From positions 1 to 64,000 of the forward strand of contig CAZMPN010000008.1 in the NCBI GenBank assembly GCA_964568395.1: a stretch of DNA of 64,000 nucleotides, read 5' to 3'. This stretch comes from UBA6016 sp964568395. Lineage in GTDB: Bacteria; Campylobacterota; Campylobacteria; Campylobacterales; UBA6016. Every line of letters begins with the position of its first letter. The first letter of the stretch is position 1. The notes under the pieces are model-generated. The model was given only the letters and a program-made list of their open reading frames with translations. It was not told the origin of the DNA and searched no databases. The translations under genes were made by a program, and so were the position numbers. This document shows, piece by piece, positions 33,658 through 42,679 of this stretch.

Positions 33658-34751
33658 GACGTTTTTGAAAAATCTTTCAAAATTTCGCAAATTATTTTTA
33701 GTGAATATGCCGCAGCACTCGACTGTATAAGGCTTCTATCGCCTTTGAAATTTTTTTTCTCTATTTTTTGGACGCCGCTTCTATGCTTCGCTCCTATATA
33801 TACGCACCCCACCGGCTTCTCGTCGCTACCGCCTCCGGGTCCTGCCACGCCGCTAATCGCAGCCGCATAGTCGGCTCCCGATATTTTTAGTACGCCGTCC
33901 AGCATTTCCGCTATCGTCTGCTCGCTGACGGCTCCGTACTCTTCTATTATAGAGTTTTCTACTCCGAGCCAGCTTGTTTTTGCCTCGTTGGCATAAGTAG
34001 TCAAAGAGCCTACAAATACGTCGCTGGCTCCAGGAATATGGACGAACTTGTAGCTAAGCAGCCCGCCCGAGCAGCTCTCGGCAACCGCTATTTTTTCGCC
34101 CCTCTCCCGCAAGGTATCTATTATATACTCCTCCGGGGAGTCGGCCACTATGGCTTTTTGCCCGAAAAGCTTGCCTATTCTACCTGTGAAGTTTTCCAGT
34201 TTGCCGTATTTTTTTTCCTCGGATATTATCTCCGTATAGCCGCCGCTATTTTCAAATATATTGACGGATATGTCGCTGGCTTGCGCCACCGGGGATAGCA
34301 GCACCCTTACGCTCTCCTCGTTTTCGCCCAGTATAAAGGCTTTTTTCAGCTTTACGCGCTCTTCTATGAGTATTTGCGGGATATCCTCGTTCGTTTCTAT
34401 GCGGATTACATTAATCGGTTTGCCACTTATCGTTACGGTATAGCTGCCTTCTATGTACGTTTTGCATTTTGAAGGTATCAGCATATTCCCGCGCGGCACA
34501 AGCGTATCGCTCATATGCGTAGAGAGCATTTTGCCTATGAGGGCGAAATTGTTTTTTGACGCCGCTATTATGATGTTTGACGACTTGGATATGTAGTTTT
34601 CGAACTCCACCAGAATATTGGGATCGTTATCTTTTATAAACAAAAAAGCGTCGATCTTGGTCAGTTTTTCGCGTATCCGCCTTTTTAGGTACTCCAAAAA
34701 ATCGTCCGAATACCTGAATTTTTCCCCGACGACCAAAACGGTGTTTTTCAT
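33654..34751 (-). CDS. CinA-like protein, C-terminal nicotinamide-nucleotide amidase (PncC)
   Basis: A 365-residue protein. The C-terminal 155 residues match PncC, which deamidates NMN to nicotinate mononucleotide in pyridine nucleotide recycling: the nucleophile serine region AESCSGGLLSYKF, the FVGSLTTYANEAK block, GAVSEQT and SGVAGPGGGSDEKPVG are present. The N-terminal half corresponds in place to the CinA pyrophosphatase domain (COG1058) but lacks its usual motifs, so it is diverged or inactive. Its stop codon is part of the tRNA cluster's -35 box. Confidence 0.85.
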   Translation of the reverse strand: MKNTVLVVGEKFRYSDDFLEYLKRRIREKLTKIDAFLFIKDNDPNILVEFENYISKSSNIIIAASKNNFALIGKMLSTHMSDTLVPRGNMLIPSKCKTYIEGSYTVTISGKPINVIRIETNEDIPQILIEERVKLKKAFILGENEESVRVLLSPVAQASDISVNIFENSGGYTEIISEEKKYGKLENFTGRIGKLFGQKAIVADSPEEYIIDTLRERGEKIAVAESCSGGLLSYKFVHIPGASDVFVGSLTTYANEAKTSWLGVENSIIEEYGAVSEQTIAEMLDGVLKISGADYAAAISGVAGPGGGSDEKPVGCVYIGAKHRSGVQKIEKKNFKGDRSLIQSSAAAYSLKIICEILKDFSKTS

Positions 34752-34874
34752 CTAAATCCTCTTGTTAGGCTCTTAATCTTTTTTTGATTGTACCCACAAA
34801 CCCTTTTAACGCTTTTTTACCTAGGGTTTTGTAAGATTACGAAAACTCTTTTTTGTAACCCCTTCGGAGAAATT

Positions 34875-37619
34875 ATGGATTATAAAGACACCCTTCTTTT
34901 ACCCGCTACAGACTTCCCTATGAGGGCAAATCTGCCGCAAAACGAACCTAAAAGATATGAGGCATGGAGAAAAAACGGCGTTTATGGGAGCCTAAAAAGA
35001 GGCAAAAAAGCCGACTTTACTCTGCATGACGGCCCTCCGTACGCAAACGGGCATCTACATATCGGCCACGCGCTCAACAAAACACTAAAAGATATTATCG
35101 TAAAGCACAATTTCTTCAAAGGCGCTTCCGTGCGCTTCACTCCGGGTTGGGATTGCCACGGTCTTCCGATAGAACAGGAGATAGAAAAGGCGCTCGGCAA
35201 AGAGAAAAAGGACGCCTTGAAAAAAGAGGAGATAAGGGAGCTTTGCCGCGAGCACGCCAGGAAGTTCGTCGGTATCCAGATGGGCGAGTTTGAAAAGATG
35301 GGCGTGCAGGCCGATTGGGAGACGCCGTACGTTACTATGGATTTTAGATTTGAGGCCAATATATATAAGGCTCTTTGCGAAGTAGCCAAAGCAGGCCTTC
35401 TTGTTGAAAGAAGCAAGCCTGTGTATTGGAGCTGGGCCGCTAAGACAGCTCTTGCAGAGGCGGAAGTGGAGTACAAAGACAAAGAGGACTACTCAATATT
35501 CGTGGCCTTTGAGCTTGGCAAAGAGGCTCTAGCCGCGATAGGCGAGGAGAAGGCGTCTATCGTAATATGGACGACTACGCCGTGGACGCTTCCGGCAAAC
35601 GTCGGTATCTCGCTAAATCCGGAAGAAGAGTATGCCTTGACAACGGACGGTTATATCGTCGCCGCTTCGCTTGTAGAAAAATGCAAGGCAAACGGGCTTT
35701 TTGCGGGCGATGTCAAAAAGACGTTCCCATCTAAAACGCTAGAAAAGCTAACCGCGATAAATCCGCTAAACGGCAGAGCCTCTACGATAGTTCTTGGAAG
35801 CCACGTAATGGTCGAAGACGGCACAGGGTGCGTGCATACGGCGCCAGGGCACGGCGAAGACGACTATAGGGTCGGGTTAAAATACAATCTTGACGTAATA
35901 ATGCCGGTTGACGAAGAGGGTAAATACGACCAGACTATCGTAAAACTAGGGCTTATTCCGAATGCTTCCGAATTTGTAGGTATGCATATATTCAAAGCCA
36001 ACGACATGATAGTCGAAATGCTTGGAGCGGCGGCTCTTAAAGTGTCCAAGTTCATCCACTCCTATCCGCATTGTTGGAGAACGCATAAACCGGTGATATA
36101 TAGAGCTACGAAGCAGTGGTTTATCGCTATGGATGAGAAGCTGGCGAATGATGACAGAACGCTAAGAGAGATAGCCCTTGGCGAGATAGAGAAAATAAAC
36201 TTCTATCCGAAAGCGGGCAAAAACCGTCTAAAGAGCATGATAGAAAACAGGCCGGACTGGTGCATCTCCAGACAGAGAGACTGGGGTGTGCCGATAGCGT
36301 TTCTTAGGGATAAAAGAACCGGCGAAGCGCTGCTTGACGAGAGGGCGCTCTCTCTTGCGGCCGAGATTTTTGACGAGCAAGGAGCGGACGCTTGGTACTC
36401 CAGGCCTGTCGAGGATTTCTTGCCTTATAGCATGAAGACCGAAGCCGCGAACTACGAAAAAGTGACGGATATTCTCGACGTTTGGTTTGATAGCGGCTCG
36501 ACGTTCTTCTCCGTGTTAAAAAGCGGCGTATACGATGCAGGCGAATATCCGGCCGACGTATATCTGGAGGGTTCCGACCAGCATAGGGGATGGTTTCAGA
36601 GCTCGCTTCTGCTCTCATGCGCCGTCAACAAGCAAGCGCCGTTTAAAAACGTAATTACGCACGGATTTACCGTAGACGCAAGCGGTCGCAAGATGAGCAA
36701 ATCGCTCGGCAACGTAGTGGCTCCGGAGGCGATACTAAAAGAGTACGGCAGCGAGATAATGAGGCTTTGGGTAGCGATGAGCGACTTTACCGACGATGTC
36801 AAGGTGTCGACGGAGATACTAAAACAGATTTCGGAGCAATACAGAAAACTAAGAAACTCGTTTAGATTTTTGCTGGCGAACATCAGCGACCTTGAAGAGC
36901 TCTCTCCTCTTGAGACGCTGGGCGAGCTTGACAGATGGATACTCTCCGAGGCAAAAGCCGTATTCGAAGAGGTGCAAAAAGAGTTCGACTCGTACGAATA
37001 CGCGAAGGCGATGATCAGGCTAAACGCATTTGTCGTAAGCAAGCTTTCAAACATATATATGGACGTTTGCAAAGACAGGCTTTACTGTGACGCAAAAAAC
37101 TCCGAGAGCAGACGCGCTTCGCAGACGGCTATGGCTTTGATACTAAGATCGCTCCTTACTCTCGTGGCGCCTATACTTACTTATACGGCCGATGAGGTGG
37201 TAGAGTATATGCCTCAGTTTTTGAGAGAGGGCCAGACGAGCGTATTCGGGCTTGTTTCAAAGGAGCTTGTGAGCGTAAAATCGGATATGGACGCGGCAAG
37301 ACTGCTTGAAATAAGGGACGGCTTCTTTGAGGCCGTAGAGAAGTTCAAAAAAGAGGGAAGCGTAAAAAGCACGCTTGAGCTGGCTCTTGGTCTACCAAAA
37401 GGCTTTGAGGGGCTAAATAGCGAAAAAGATATGGAAGATTTCTTCCTTGTGAGCGCTCTTTGCGAAAAAGATGAAGGAGAAGCGCTGGCGACTTTCGACG
37501 TTGGAGGAAAAGAGTTTAGCGTAATGAAATCCGCAAAACATAAGTGCCCTAGATGCTGGAGGTATGCTTCCGACTCAGAGGAAGGGCTATGTCCTAGATG
37601 CGAAAAGGCGCTATCTTGA
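34875..37619 (+). CDS. ileS: Isoleucine--tRNA ligase
   Basis: Class I aminoacyl-tRNA synthetase of 914 residues. HIGH-type motif in PPYANGHLHIGHA (about residue 54), KMSKS in GRKMSKSLGN (about residue 600), and a C-terminal zinc finger CPRCWRY...CPRCEKAL are all present. I chose ATG 34875, preceded by GGAG, over the longer frame from 34788, which would add an atypical leader. It begins a long plus-strand run of closely spaced genes. Confidence 0.97.
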   Translation: MDYKDTLLLPATDFPMRANLPQNEPKRYEAWRKNGVYGSLKRGKKADFTLHDGPPYANGHLHIGHALNKTLKDIIVKHNFFKGASVRFTPGWDCHGLPIEQEIEKALGKEKKDALKKEEIRELCREHARKFVGIQMGEFEKMGVQADWETPYVTMDFRFEANIYKALCEVAKAGLLVERSKPVYWSWAAKTALAEAEVEYKDKEDYSIFVAFELGKEALAAIGEEKASIVIWTTTPWTLPANVGISLNPEEEYALTTDGYIVAASLVEKCKANGLFAGDVKKTFPSKTLEKLTAINPLNGRASTIVLGSHVMVEDGTGCVHTAPGHGEDDYRVGLKYNLDVIMPVDEEGKYDQTIVKLGLIPNASEFVGMHIFKANDMIVEMLGAAALKVSKFIHSYPHCWRTHKPVIYRATKQWFIAMDEKLANDDRTLREIALGEIEKINFYPKAGKNRLKSMIENRPDWCISRQRDWGVPIAFLRDKRTGEALLDERALSLAAEIFDEQGADAWYSRPVEDFLPYSMKTEAANYEKVTDILDVWFDSGSTFFSVLKSGVYDAGEYPADVYLEGSDQHRGWFQSSLLLSCAVNKQAPFKNVITHGFTVDASGRKMSKSLGNVVAPEAILKEYGSEIMRLWVAMSDFTDDVKVSTEILKQISEQYRKLRNSFRFLLANISDLEELSPLETLGELDRWILSEAKAVFEEVQKEFDSYEYAKAMIRLNAFVVSKLSNIYMDVCKDRLYCDAKNSESRRASQTAMALILRSLLTLVAPILTYTADEVVEYMPQFLREGQTSVFGLVSKELVSVKSDMDAARLLEIRDGFFEAVEKFKKEGSVKSTLELALGLPKGFEGLNSEKDMEDFFLVSALCEKDEGEALATFDVGGKEFSVMKSAKHKCPRCWRYASDSEEGLCPRCEKALS

Positions 37620-37753
37620 ATCTAGCCGATGCGGTACCGTTCTGGGTAGTTGTCGCAGGCTGCGCAACTCTCGCTGTTATTTTTATAGTCGGCGTATTTT
37701 TTGTAAAAAAACATCCGAAAGCAAATAAGGAAAATAGTAATGATAACGTTTAA
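37616..37753 (+). CDS. Small single-pass membrane protein between ileS and gatA
   Basis: A 45-codon frame starting with TTG that overlaps the ileS stop (TTGA) and ends 14 bases inside gatA. It has AAGG in front, a hydrophobic segment (FWVVVAGCATLAVIFIVGVFF, split here only by its start) and a short basic tail KKHPKANKENSND. The gatA ribosome binding site AAGGA lies inside it. I recall a small gene in the same place in Campylobacter jejuni (between ileS and gatA), which supports it being real. Function unknown. Confidence 0.7.
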   Translation: MNLADAVPFWVVVAGCATLAVIFIVGVFFVKKHPKANKENSNDNV

Positions 37754-39095
37754 AGAGGCTCTTAAACTAGGCGGAGAGGATCTTGCCGGATTAAAACAAG
37801 ACCTTAAAAAAAGAGTGGAAGAAACCAAGGATATAAACGCTTATGTCGGCTTTGAGGAGGCCGGAGAGGGTGTGCCGGTGCTCGTAAAAGACAACATAAA
37901 CGTGAAGGGGTGGGGGATTACCTGCGCCAGCAATATCCTAAAAGGATATGTGTCGCCTTACAACGCCACCGCGATAGAAAATCTCCTCGCTAGCGGCTGC
38001 TCGCTTTTTGGCCGTGCCAATATGGACGAGTTTGCGATGGGTAGCACTACGGAGAGCAGCGTATACGGCAGAACGCTAAACCCACATAATAAATTAAGGG
38101 TTCCGGGCGGAAGCTCAGGCGGCTCGGCTGCCGCCGTGGCGAACGGCTCGGCTATAGCGGCTCTGGGGAGCGACACGGGCGGCAGTATCAGACAGCCTGC
38201 GGCTCTTTGCGGATGCGTCGGTATGAAGCCGACATACGGCAGGGTGAGCAGATACGGTTTGGTTGCTTACGGCTCCAGCCTCGATCAGATAGGAGCTTTC
38301 GGCAGGAGCGTGGAAGATACGGCGCTGCTTTACGACAAAATAGCCGGTTTTGATCCAAAGGACTCGACGAGCGCGAATGTAGAGCACGTAACGACGGCCG
38401 ACAAAATAGACAAAAAACGCAAATTGACGTTTGCCGTGGTGGAAAACTATGTAGAACAGGCTAGCGACGACATAAGAGAGTCTATAAAAAACGTCATCAA
38501 GGAACTTGAAAAAGCCGGACATAAAGTAATTTACAAAAATCTGCTAAACTCAAAATACGACGTTGCGGCCTACTATGTAACGGCTACGGCGGAAGCGGCT
38601 ACGAACTTGCAAAGGTTCGACGGCGTAAGATACGGCTACAGGGCGGAGTCAAAAAGCGTCGCCGAGATGTTTGTCAAGACCAGAAGCGAGGGGTTTGGCA
38701 GCGAAGTGCAAAGAAGAATACTTCTGGGCAACTTCGTACTATCTAGCGGATATTACGACGCTTATTACGTCAAAGCTCAAAAAGCTAGGGAGTTTATAAA
38801 AAACGAATATCTCTCCATTTTTAAAGAGGCAGATATCGTGATAATGCCGGTAACGCCTAGCAGCGCGTTTGAGTTTAACTCGTTCAAGGAGCCTCTCGAG
38901 ATGTATCTGGAGGATATATATACGATTAGCGTAAATCTTGCCGGACTTCCAGGAATATCGGTGCCGACGGGATACGATAAGCAGAAACTGCCGATAGGAG
39001 TTCAGCTTTTGGCTTCGCATTTTGAGGAGCAAAAGCTATTTGACGCGGCTTCCATAGTCGAAGATATTTGCGCATACAAAAATAATTTAATATAA
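37740..39095 (+). CDS. gatA: Aspartyl/glutamyl-tRNA amidotransferase subunit A
   Basis: The 451-residue amidase subunit of GatCAB, which converts misacylated Glu-tRNAGln (and Asp-tRNAAsn) to the correct amide using ammonia from glutamine. The Ser-cisSer-Lys triad is visible: Lys in VLVKDNI, and the serines in PGGSSGGSAAAVANG and GSDTGGSIRQPA. gatB and gatC are not in the window. The start overlaps the small membrane gene. Confidence 0.96.
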   Translation: MITFKEALKLGGEDLAGLKQDLKKRVEETKDINAYVGFEEAGEGVPVLVKDNINVKGWGITCASNILKGYVSPYNATAIENLLASGCSLFGRANMDEFAMGSTTESSVYGRTLNPHNKLRVPGGSSGGSAAAVANGSAIAALGSDTGGSIRQPAALCGCVGMKPTYGRVSRYGLVAYGSSLDQIGAFGRSVEDTALLYDKIAGFDPKDSTSANVEHVTTADKIDKKRKLTFAVVENYVEQASDDIRESIKNVIKELEKAGHKVIYKNLLNSKYDVAAYYVTATAEAATNLQRFDGVRYGYRAESKSVAEMFVKTRSEGFGSEVQRRILLGNFVLSSGYYDAYYVKAQKAREFIKNEYLSIFKEADIVIMPVTPSSAFEFNSFKEPLEMYLEDIYTISVNLAGLPGISVPTGYDKQKLPIGVQLLASHFEEQKLFDAASIVEDICAYKNNLI

Positions 39096-39108
39096 GAAGG
39101 AGATGGAT

Positions 39109-40560
39109 ATGAAAATTAAAAAAAGAGCCCTAACATTTGAGGACGTGCTTTTAGTCCCTAAATATTCGGAAATTTTGCCAAAAAACGTAGACATCTCCAG
39201 TAGGCTTACCAAAAACATAACGCTTAACGCCCCTATCGTCTCCGCCGCGATGGATACCGTAACCGAATATGAGGCGGCTATAGCGATGGCTAGAGTCGGC
39301 GGTATCGGTATAATCCATAAGAATATGGATATAGAGTCCCAGGTAAAGCAGGTAAAAAGAGTCAAAAAAAGCGAAAACGGCATGATAGTGGATCCGATCT
39401 CTTTTAAGGAGGGCACTACGCTTGAAGAGGCTATGTATCTGCTAAACGAGTTTCATATCTCCGGCGCGCCTGTGATAGACGATTACGGCAAGCTTGTCGG
39501 TATATGCACAAACAGGGATATGAGGTTTGAGGTTGACCCGAAAAGAAAGCTTGGCGAGATAATGACCAGGGTGCCGCTGGTTACCGCAATGGTCGGCGTA
39601 TCGATAGACGAAGCGGCAAAAATACTCCATAAGCATAAAATCGAAAAGCTTCCTATAGTGGATGAAAATAACGTGCTTAAAGGCCTTATTACGATCAAAG
39701 ATATCAAAAAGAGAATCGAGTATCCGCATGCGAACAAAGATGATTTCGGCAGACTAAGGGTTGGAGCCGCCATCGGCGTCGGGCAGTTTGACAGGGCGGA
39801 AGCGCTAGTAAACGCCGGCGTGGACGTGTTGGTGCTGGACTCTGCGCATGGACACTCAAAAGGCATCATCGATACGGTAAGGGAGCTAAAATCCAGATTT
39901 GCCGTAGAGGTCATAGCCGGAAACATAGCGACGGCGGAAGCCGCTAGGGATTTGATAGCGGCTGGCGCGGACGGCGTTAAGGTGGGTATCGGACCAGGAA
40001 GTATATGCACGACTAGAATAGTAGCCGGCGTAGGCGTGCCGCAAATAACGGCTATTATGGACGTGGCGGAAGAGGCCAGAAAGCACGGTGTGCCGGTAAT
40101 AGCGGACGGCGGCATCAAGTATTCTGGCGACCTTGCAAAAGCTATAGCGGCTGGTGCATCTAGCGTTATGGTGGGCTCTATGCTTGCCGGAACCGAAGAG
40201 AGCCCTGGCGAGACTATAATGTATCAAGGCAGAAAATATAAGGCGTACAGAGGCATGGGAAGTATCGGCGCGATGCAAAAGGGTTCGAACGACAGATATT
40301 TCCAAGAGGGAACCGCCGCCGACAAACTAGTTCCGGAAGGCATCGAAGGCCAAGTGCCGTATAGAGGCCATATCCACGAGATAGTTTACCAGATGATAGG
40401 CGGACTACGTTCTTCCATGGGTTATCTCGGCGCAAAAGACGTTCTTGACTACCAAGAAAAAGCCGAATTTGTAGAGATTACGAGCGCGGGCCTTAGAGAG
40501 AGCCATGTGCATGACGTATTCATAACAAAAGAGGCGCCAAACTACCACGAGAGCAGATAA
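39109..40560 (+). CDS. guaB: IMP dehydrogenase
   Basis: Catalyses IMP to XMP, the committed step to GMP. 483 residues, with a CBS pair inserted after about residue 95 and the catalytic cysteine in GPGSICTTRIVAG; VLDSAHGHSKG, IADGGI and MVGSMLAGTEESPGE are also present. I start at 39109 because AAGGAG ends at 39102, six bases before it; the ATG at 39103 touches the site and cannot work well. Confidence 0.97.
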   Translation: MKIKKRALTFEDVLLVPKYSEILPKNVDISSRLTKNITLNAPIVSAAMDTVTEYEAAIAMARVGGIGIIHKNMDIESQVKQVKRVKKSENGMIVDPISFKEGTTLEEAMYLLNEFHISGAPVIDDYGKLVGICTNRDMRFEVDPKRKLGEIMTRVPLVTAMVGVSIDEAAKILHKHKIEKLPIVDENNVLKGLITIKDIKKRIEYPHANKDDFGRLRVGAAIGVGQFDRAEALVNAGVDVLVLDSAHGHSKGIIDTVRELKSRFAVEVIAGNIATAEAARDLIAAGADGVKVGIGPGSICTTRIVAGVGVPQITAIMDVAEEARKHGVPVIADGGIKYSGDLAKAIAAGASSVMVGSMLAGTEESPGETIMYQGRKYKAYRGMGSIGAMQKGSNDRYFQEGTAADKLVPEGIEGQVPYRGHIHEIVYQMIGGLRSSMGYLGAKDVLDYQEKAEFVEITSAGLRESHVHDVFITKEAPNYHESR

Positions 40561-40568
40561 CAAAAAAA

Positions 40569-41675
40569 GTGCAGATCACAACTAATACGATCGACTTCAG
40601 TACCCCGCTATATCTAGACAGCGGGCGGATACTTGAGCCATACCGGATGGTATACGAAACGTACGGAGAGCCAAATGAGGACAAAAGCAACGTAATAGTC
40701 GTATGTCATGCGTTTTCAGGCTCGCACCATGCGGCAGGCAGATACTCGGAGGGAGAGAAGCCCGGCTGGTGGGATGCGCTAATCGGGGACGGCAAGGCCG
40801 TGGATACGACAAAATACTATGTAGTATGCGTCAATGTCATTGGAAGCTGCTATGGCACGACCGGCCCAAAAAGCGAAAACCCAAAAACAGGCAGATCGTA
40901 CGGCCTTAAATTCCCGGTTATAACAATCAGGGATATGGTCAGGGCGCAAAAAACGCTTTTCGCTAGACTCGGAATATTCAAAGCCAAGGCGATAATAGGC
41001 GGCTCCATGGGCGGTATGCAGGCGCTCTCTTTTGCCGTCGAATATCCTGATTTTGCCGAGATAGTTATACCTATGGCGGCTACGCACGCTACAAGCCCCT
41101 GGGTCATAGCGCTAAACAAAGTAGCGCAATCGGCTCTGCTTGCAGACCCTGCGTTCGACAACGGCAACTACGATATTGAGGAGATAAGACAAAACGGACT
41201 TCCGGGATTGTCCGCGGCCAGGATGGCCGGATACCTAGGATATATAAGTCCGGGCGGAATGAGCGGAAAGTTTGGGCGAAACTATGTCGCAAACGACGGC
41301 CTTTTCGAGCTTTTCGGGCAGTTTGAAGTCGAGAGGTATCTGGATTATAACGGCAACAACTTCGTAAAATGGTTTGATCCGCTCTCTCTTTTGTATCTGA
41401 CAAAGGCGATCAATATTTTTGACGTCGCCTATGGGTATGATACGCTAGAGGACGCTCTCGCAAGGATAGAGAGCTCCTTGTATCTGCTCTCCTTCAAAGG
41501 CGATACGATGTTTTTCCCGTCAGAGATGCAAAATATCGCAAAAGTGATGCAAAAGCAGGGCAAGGAGAACGTCTCTTATATATGTATCGATTCCGATTAC
41601 GGGCATGATGCGTTTTTGGTTGAAGTAGAAAAGTTTGCCGATTTGGTGGCGGATATTTTGGAAGGAAAAGTATGA
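40569..41675 (+). CDS. metX: Homoserine O-acetyltransferase
   Basis: Alpha/beta hydrolase fold enzyme of 368 residues that acetylates homoserine for methionine synthesis. The nucleophile serine is in IIGGSMGGMQAL, and Asp/His complete the triad (His in DYGHDAFL). CHAFSGSHHAAG and CVNVIGSCYGTTGP are MetX landmarks. Start is GTG with no strong ribosome binding site eight bases after guaB stops, so translation may be coupled. It overlaps xseB by ATGA. Confidence 0.93.
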   Translation: MQITTNTIDFSTPLYLDSGRILEPYRMVYETYGEPNEDKSNVIVVCHAFSGSHHAAGRYSEGEKPGWWDALIGDGKAVDTTKYYVVCVNVIGSCYGTTGPKSENPKTGRSYGLKFPVITIRDMVRAQKTLFARLGIFKAKAIIGGSMGGMQALSFAVEYPDFAEIVIPMAATHATSPWVIALNKVAQSALLADPAFDNGNYDIEEIRQNGLPGLSAARMAGYLGYISPGGMSGKFGRNYVANDGLFELFGQFEVERYLDYNGNNFVKWFDPLSLLYLTKAINIFDVAYGYDTLEDALARIESSLYLLSFKGDTMFFPSEMQNIAKVMQKQGKENVSYICIDSDYGHDAFLVEVEKFADLVADILEGKV

Positions 41676-41866
41676 GCGAGAAAAAGTCGTTTGAAACAGA
41701 ACTAGACGAGGCTAAAGAGCTTTTAAAGGAGCTCTCCAATCCCGAAATCACGCTTGAAAAGAGCGTAGAGGTCTACAAAGAGGGGATAAAAAAGCTTGAG
41801 AGCGCGTCAAAGATGCTGGAAGAGGCAAAGCTTCAGATAGAAGAATTCTCGAAAAAAGACGCATAG
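41672..41866 (+). CDS. xseB: Exodeoxyribonuclease VII small subunit
   Basis: A 64-residue helical protein with the XseB pattern: FETELDEAKELLKELSNPEITLEKSV, then YKEGIKKLESASKMLEEAK. It binds the XseA catalytic subunit in single-strand DNA degradation; xseA is not in the window. It overlaps metX by four bases. Confidence 0.93.
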   Translation: MSEKKSFETELDEAKELLKELSNPEITLEKSVEVYKEGIKKLESASKMLEEAKLQIEEFSKKDA

Positions 41867-41869
41867 CAA

Positions 41870-42679
41870 GTGGAAGAAAGAGTATTAAGCGTCGCCGCCG
41901 TACAGCTGCCGTCCCTGCCGATAGAAAAAGCAAAGCTGGATTACTATCTGGCTATCGCCAAAAGCAAAAAAGTATCGTTAATAGTCTTGGCCGAGTACGT
42001 AACGAACCTTTTTTTCAAAGAGCTTGAAAAGACTCCGCTCGGTCTCATAGAAGACCAGGCTCAAAAACAAAAAGATAACCTGCTGAACCTATCCAGAGTC
42101 TATAATATCACAATCGTATCCCCTCTTGTCTGGGTGGAGAAAAAAAAGATATATAAACTTATCGGCGTTTTTGACAGGGGATCCTTTAAGGCTTTCGAGC
42201 AGCAGCTTTTAATGCCTTATTCGCACTGGAACGAAAGAGGCTTTTTTGATGAAGGGTGCTGCCACAAGACGCCAGGCTTCATAACCGTAGACGGTTTCAA
42301 GATAGCCGTGGTAGGCGGATTTGAGCTACATTTCGACGCGATCTGGCAAAAGATACAAGCCAAAAAGGCCGACTTGGTGCTTTTGCCTACCGCCTCCACG
42401 TTTGAAAGCAGAAGCAGATGGCGTGAAATAACAAAAAGCAGGGCGTTTCTTGCAAATACATATATTCTCCGCGCAAACAGGGTCGGAGAGTTTGAATCCA
42501 AAGAGGGGAAATGGAGTTTTTACGGCGATAGCTTCGTGGTAAATCCATACGGCGAGATAGAGTCCGCTCTTGGTTCAAACGAGGAGATACTGATAGCCGA
42601 AATATCCAAAAAAGAGCTATCGAACGCTAGAAGAACATGGGCTTTCGGAAAAATATCATCTACGATCGGAAATCTATAA
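41870..42679 (+). CDS. Carbon-nitrogen hydrolase family protein with replaced catalytic residues
   Basis: A 269-residue protein of the nitrilase/amidase fold. The glutamate is in VLAEYVTN (about residue 43). However, the lysine position reads Gln (FEQQLLMPY) and the cysteine position reads Gly: VVGGFELHFD, with Gly150 where the family has Cys in ICYELRF. Without Cys and Lys, ordinary amide hydrolysis is not expected. It may be a binding or structural relative, or act by another route. Start GTG at 41870 directly after xseB; the stop overlaps the next ATG (TAATG). Confidence 0.82.
   Translation: MEERVLSVAAVQLPSLPIEKAKLDYYLAIAKSKKVSLIVLAEYVTNLFFKELEKTPLGLIEDQAQKQKDNLLNLSRVYNITIVSPLVWVEKKKIYKLIGVFDRGSFKAFEQQLLMPYSHWNERGFFDEGCCHKTPGFITVDGFKIAVVGGFELHFDAIWQKIQAKKADLVLLPTASTFESRSRWREITKSRAFLANTYILRANRVGEFESKEGKWSFYGDSFVVNPYGEIESALGSNEEILIAEISKKELSNARRTWAFGKISSTIGNL

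Noticed and set aside
34788..34874. Longer start for ileS
   Set aside because: ATG at 34875 has GGAG and gives the usual IleS N-terminus.
39483..40118. 211-codon frame antisense to guaB
   Set aside because: Reverse-strand shadow of a clear IMP dehydrogenase.
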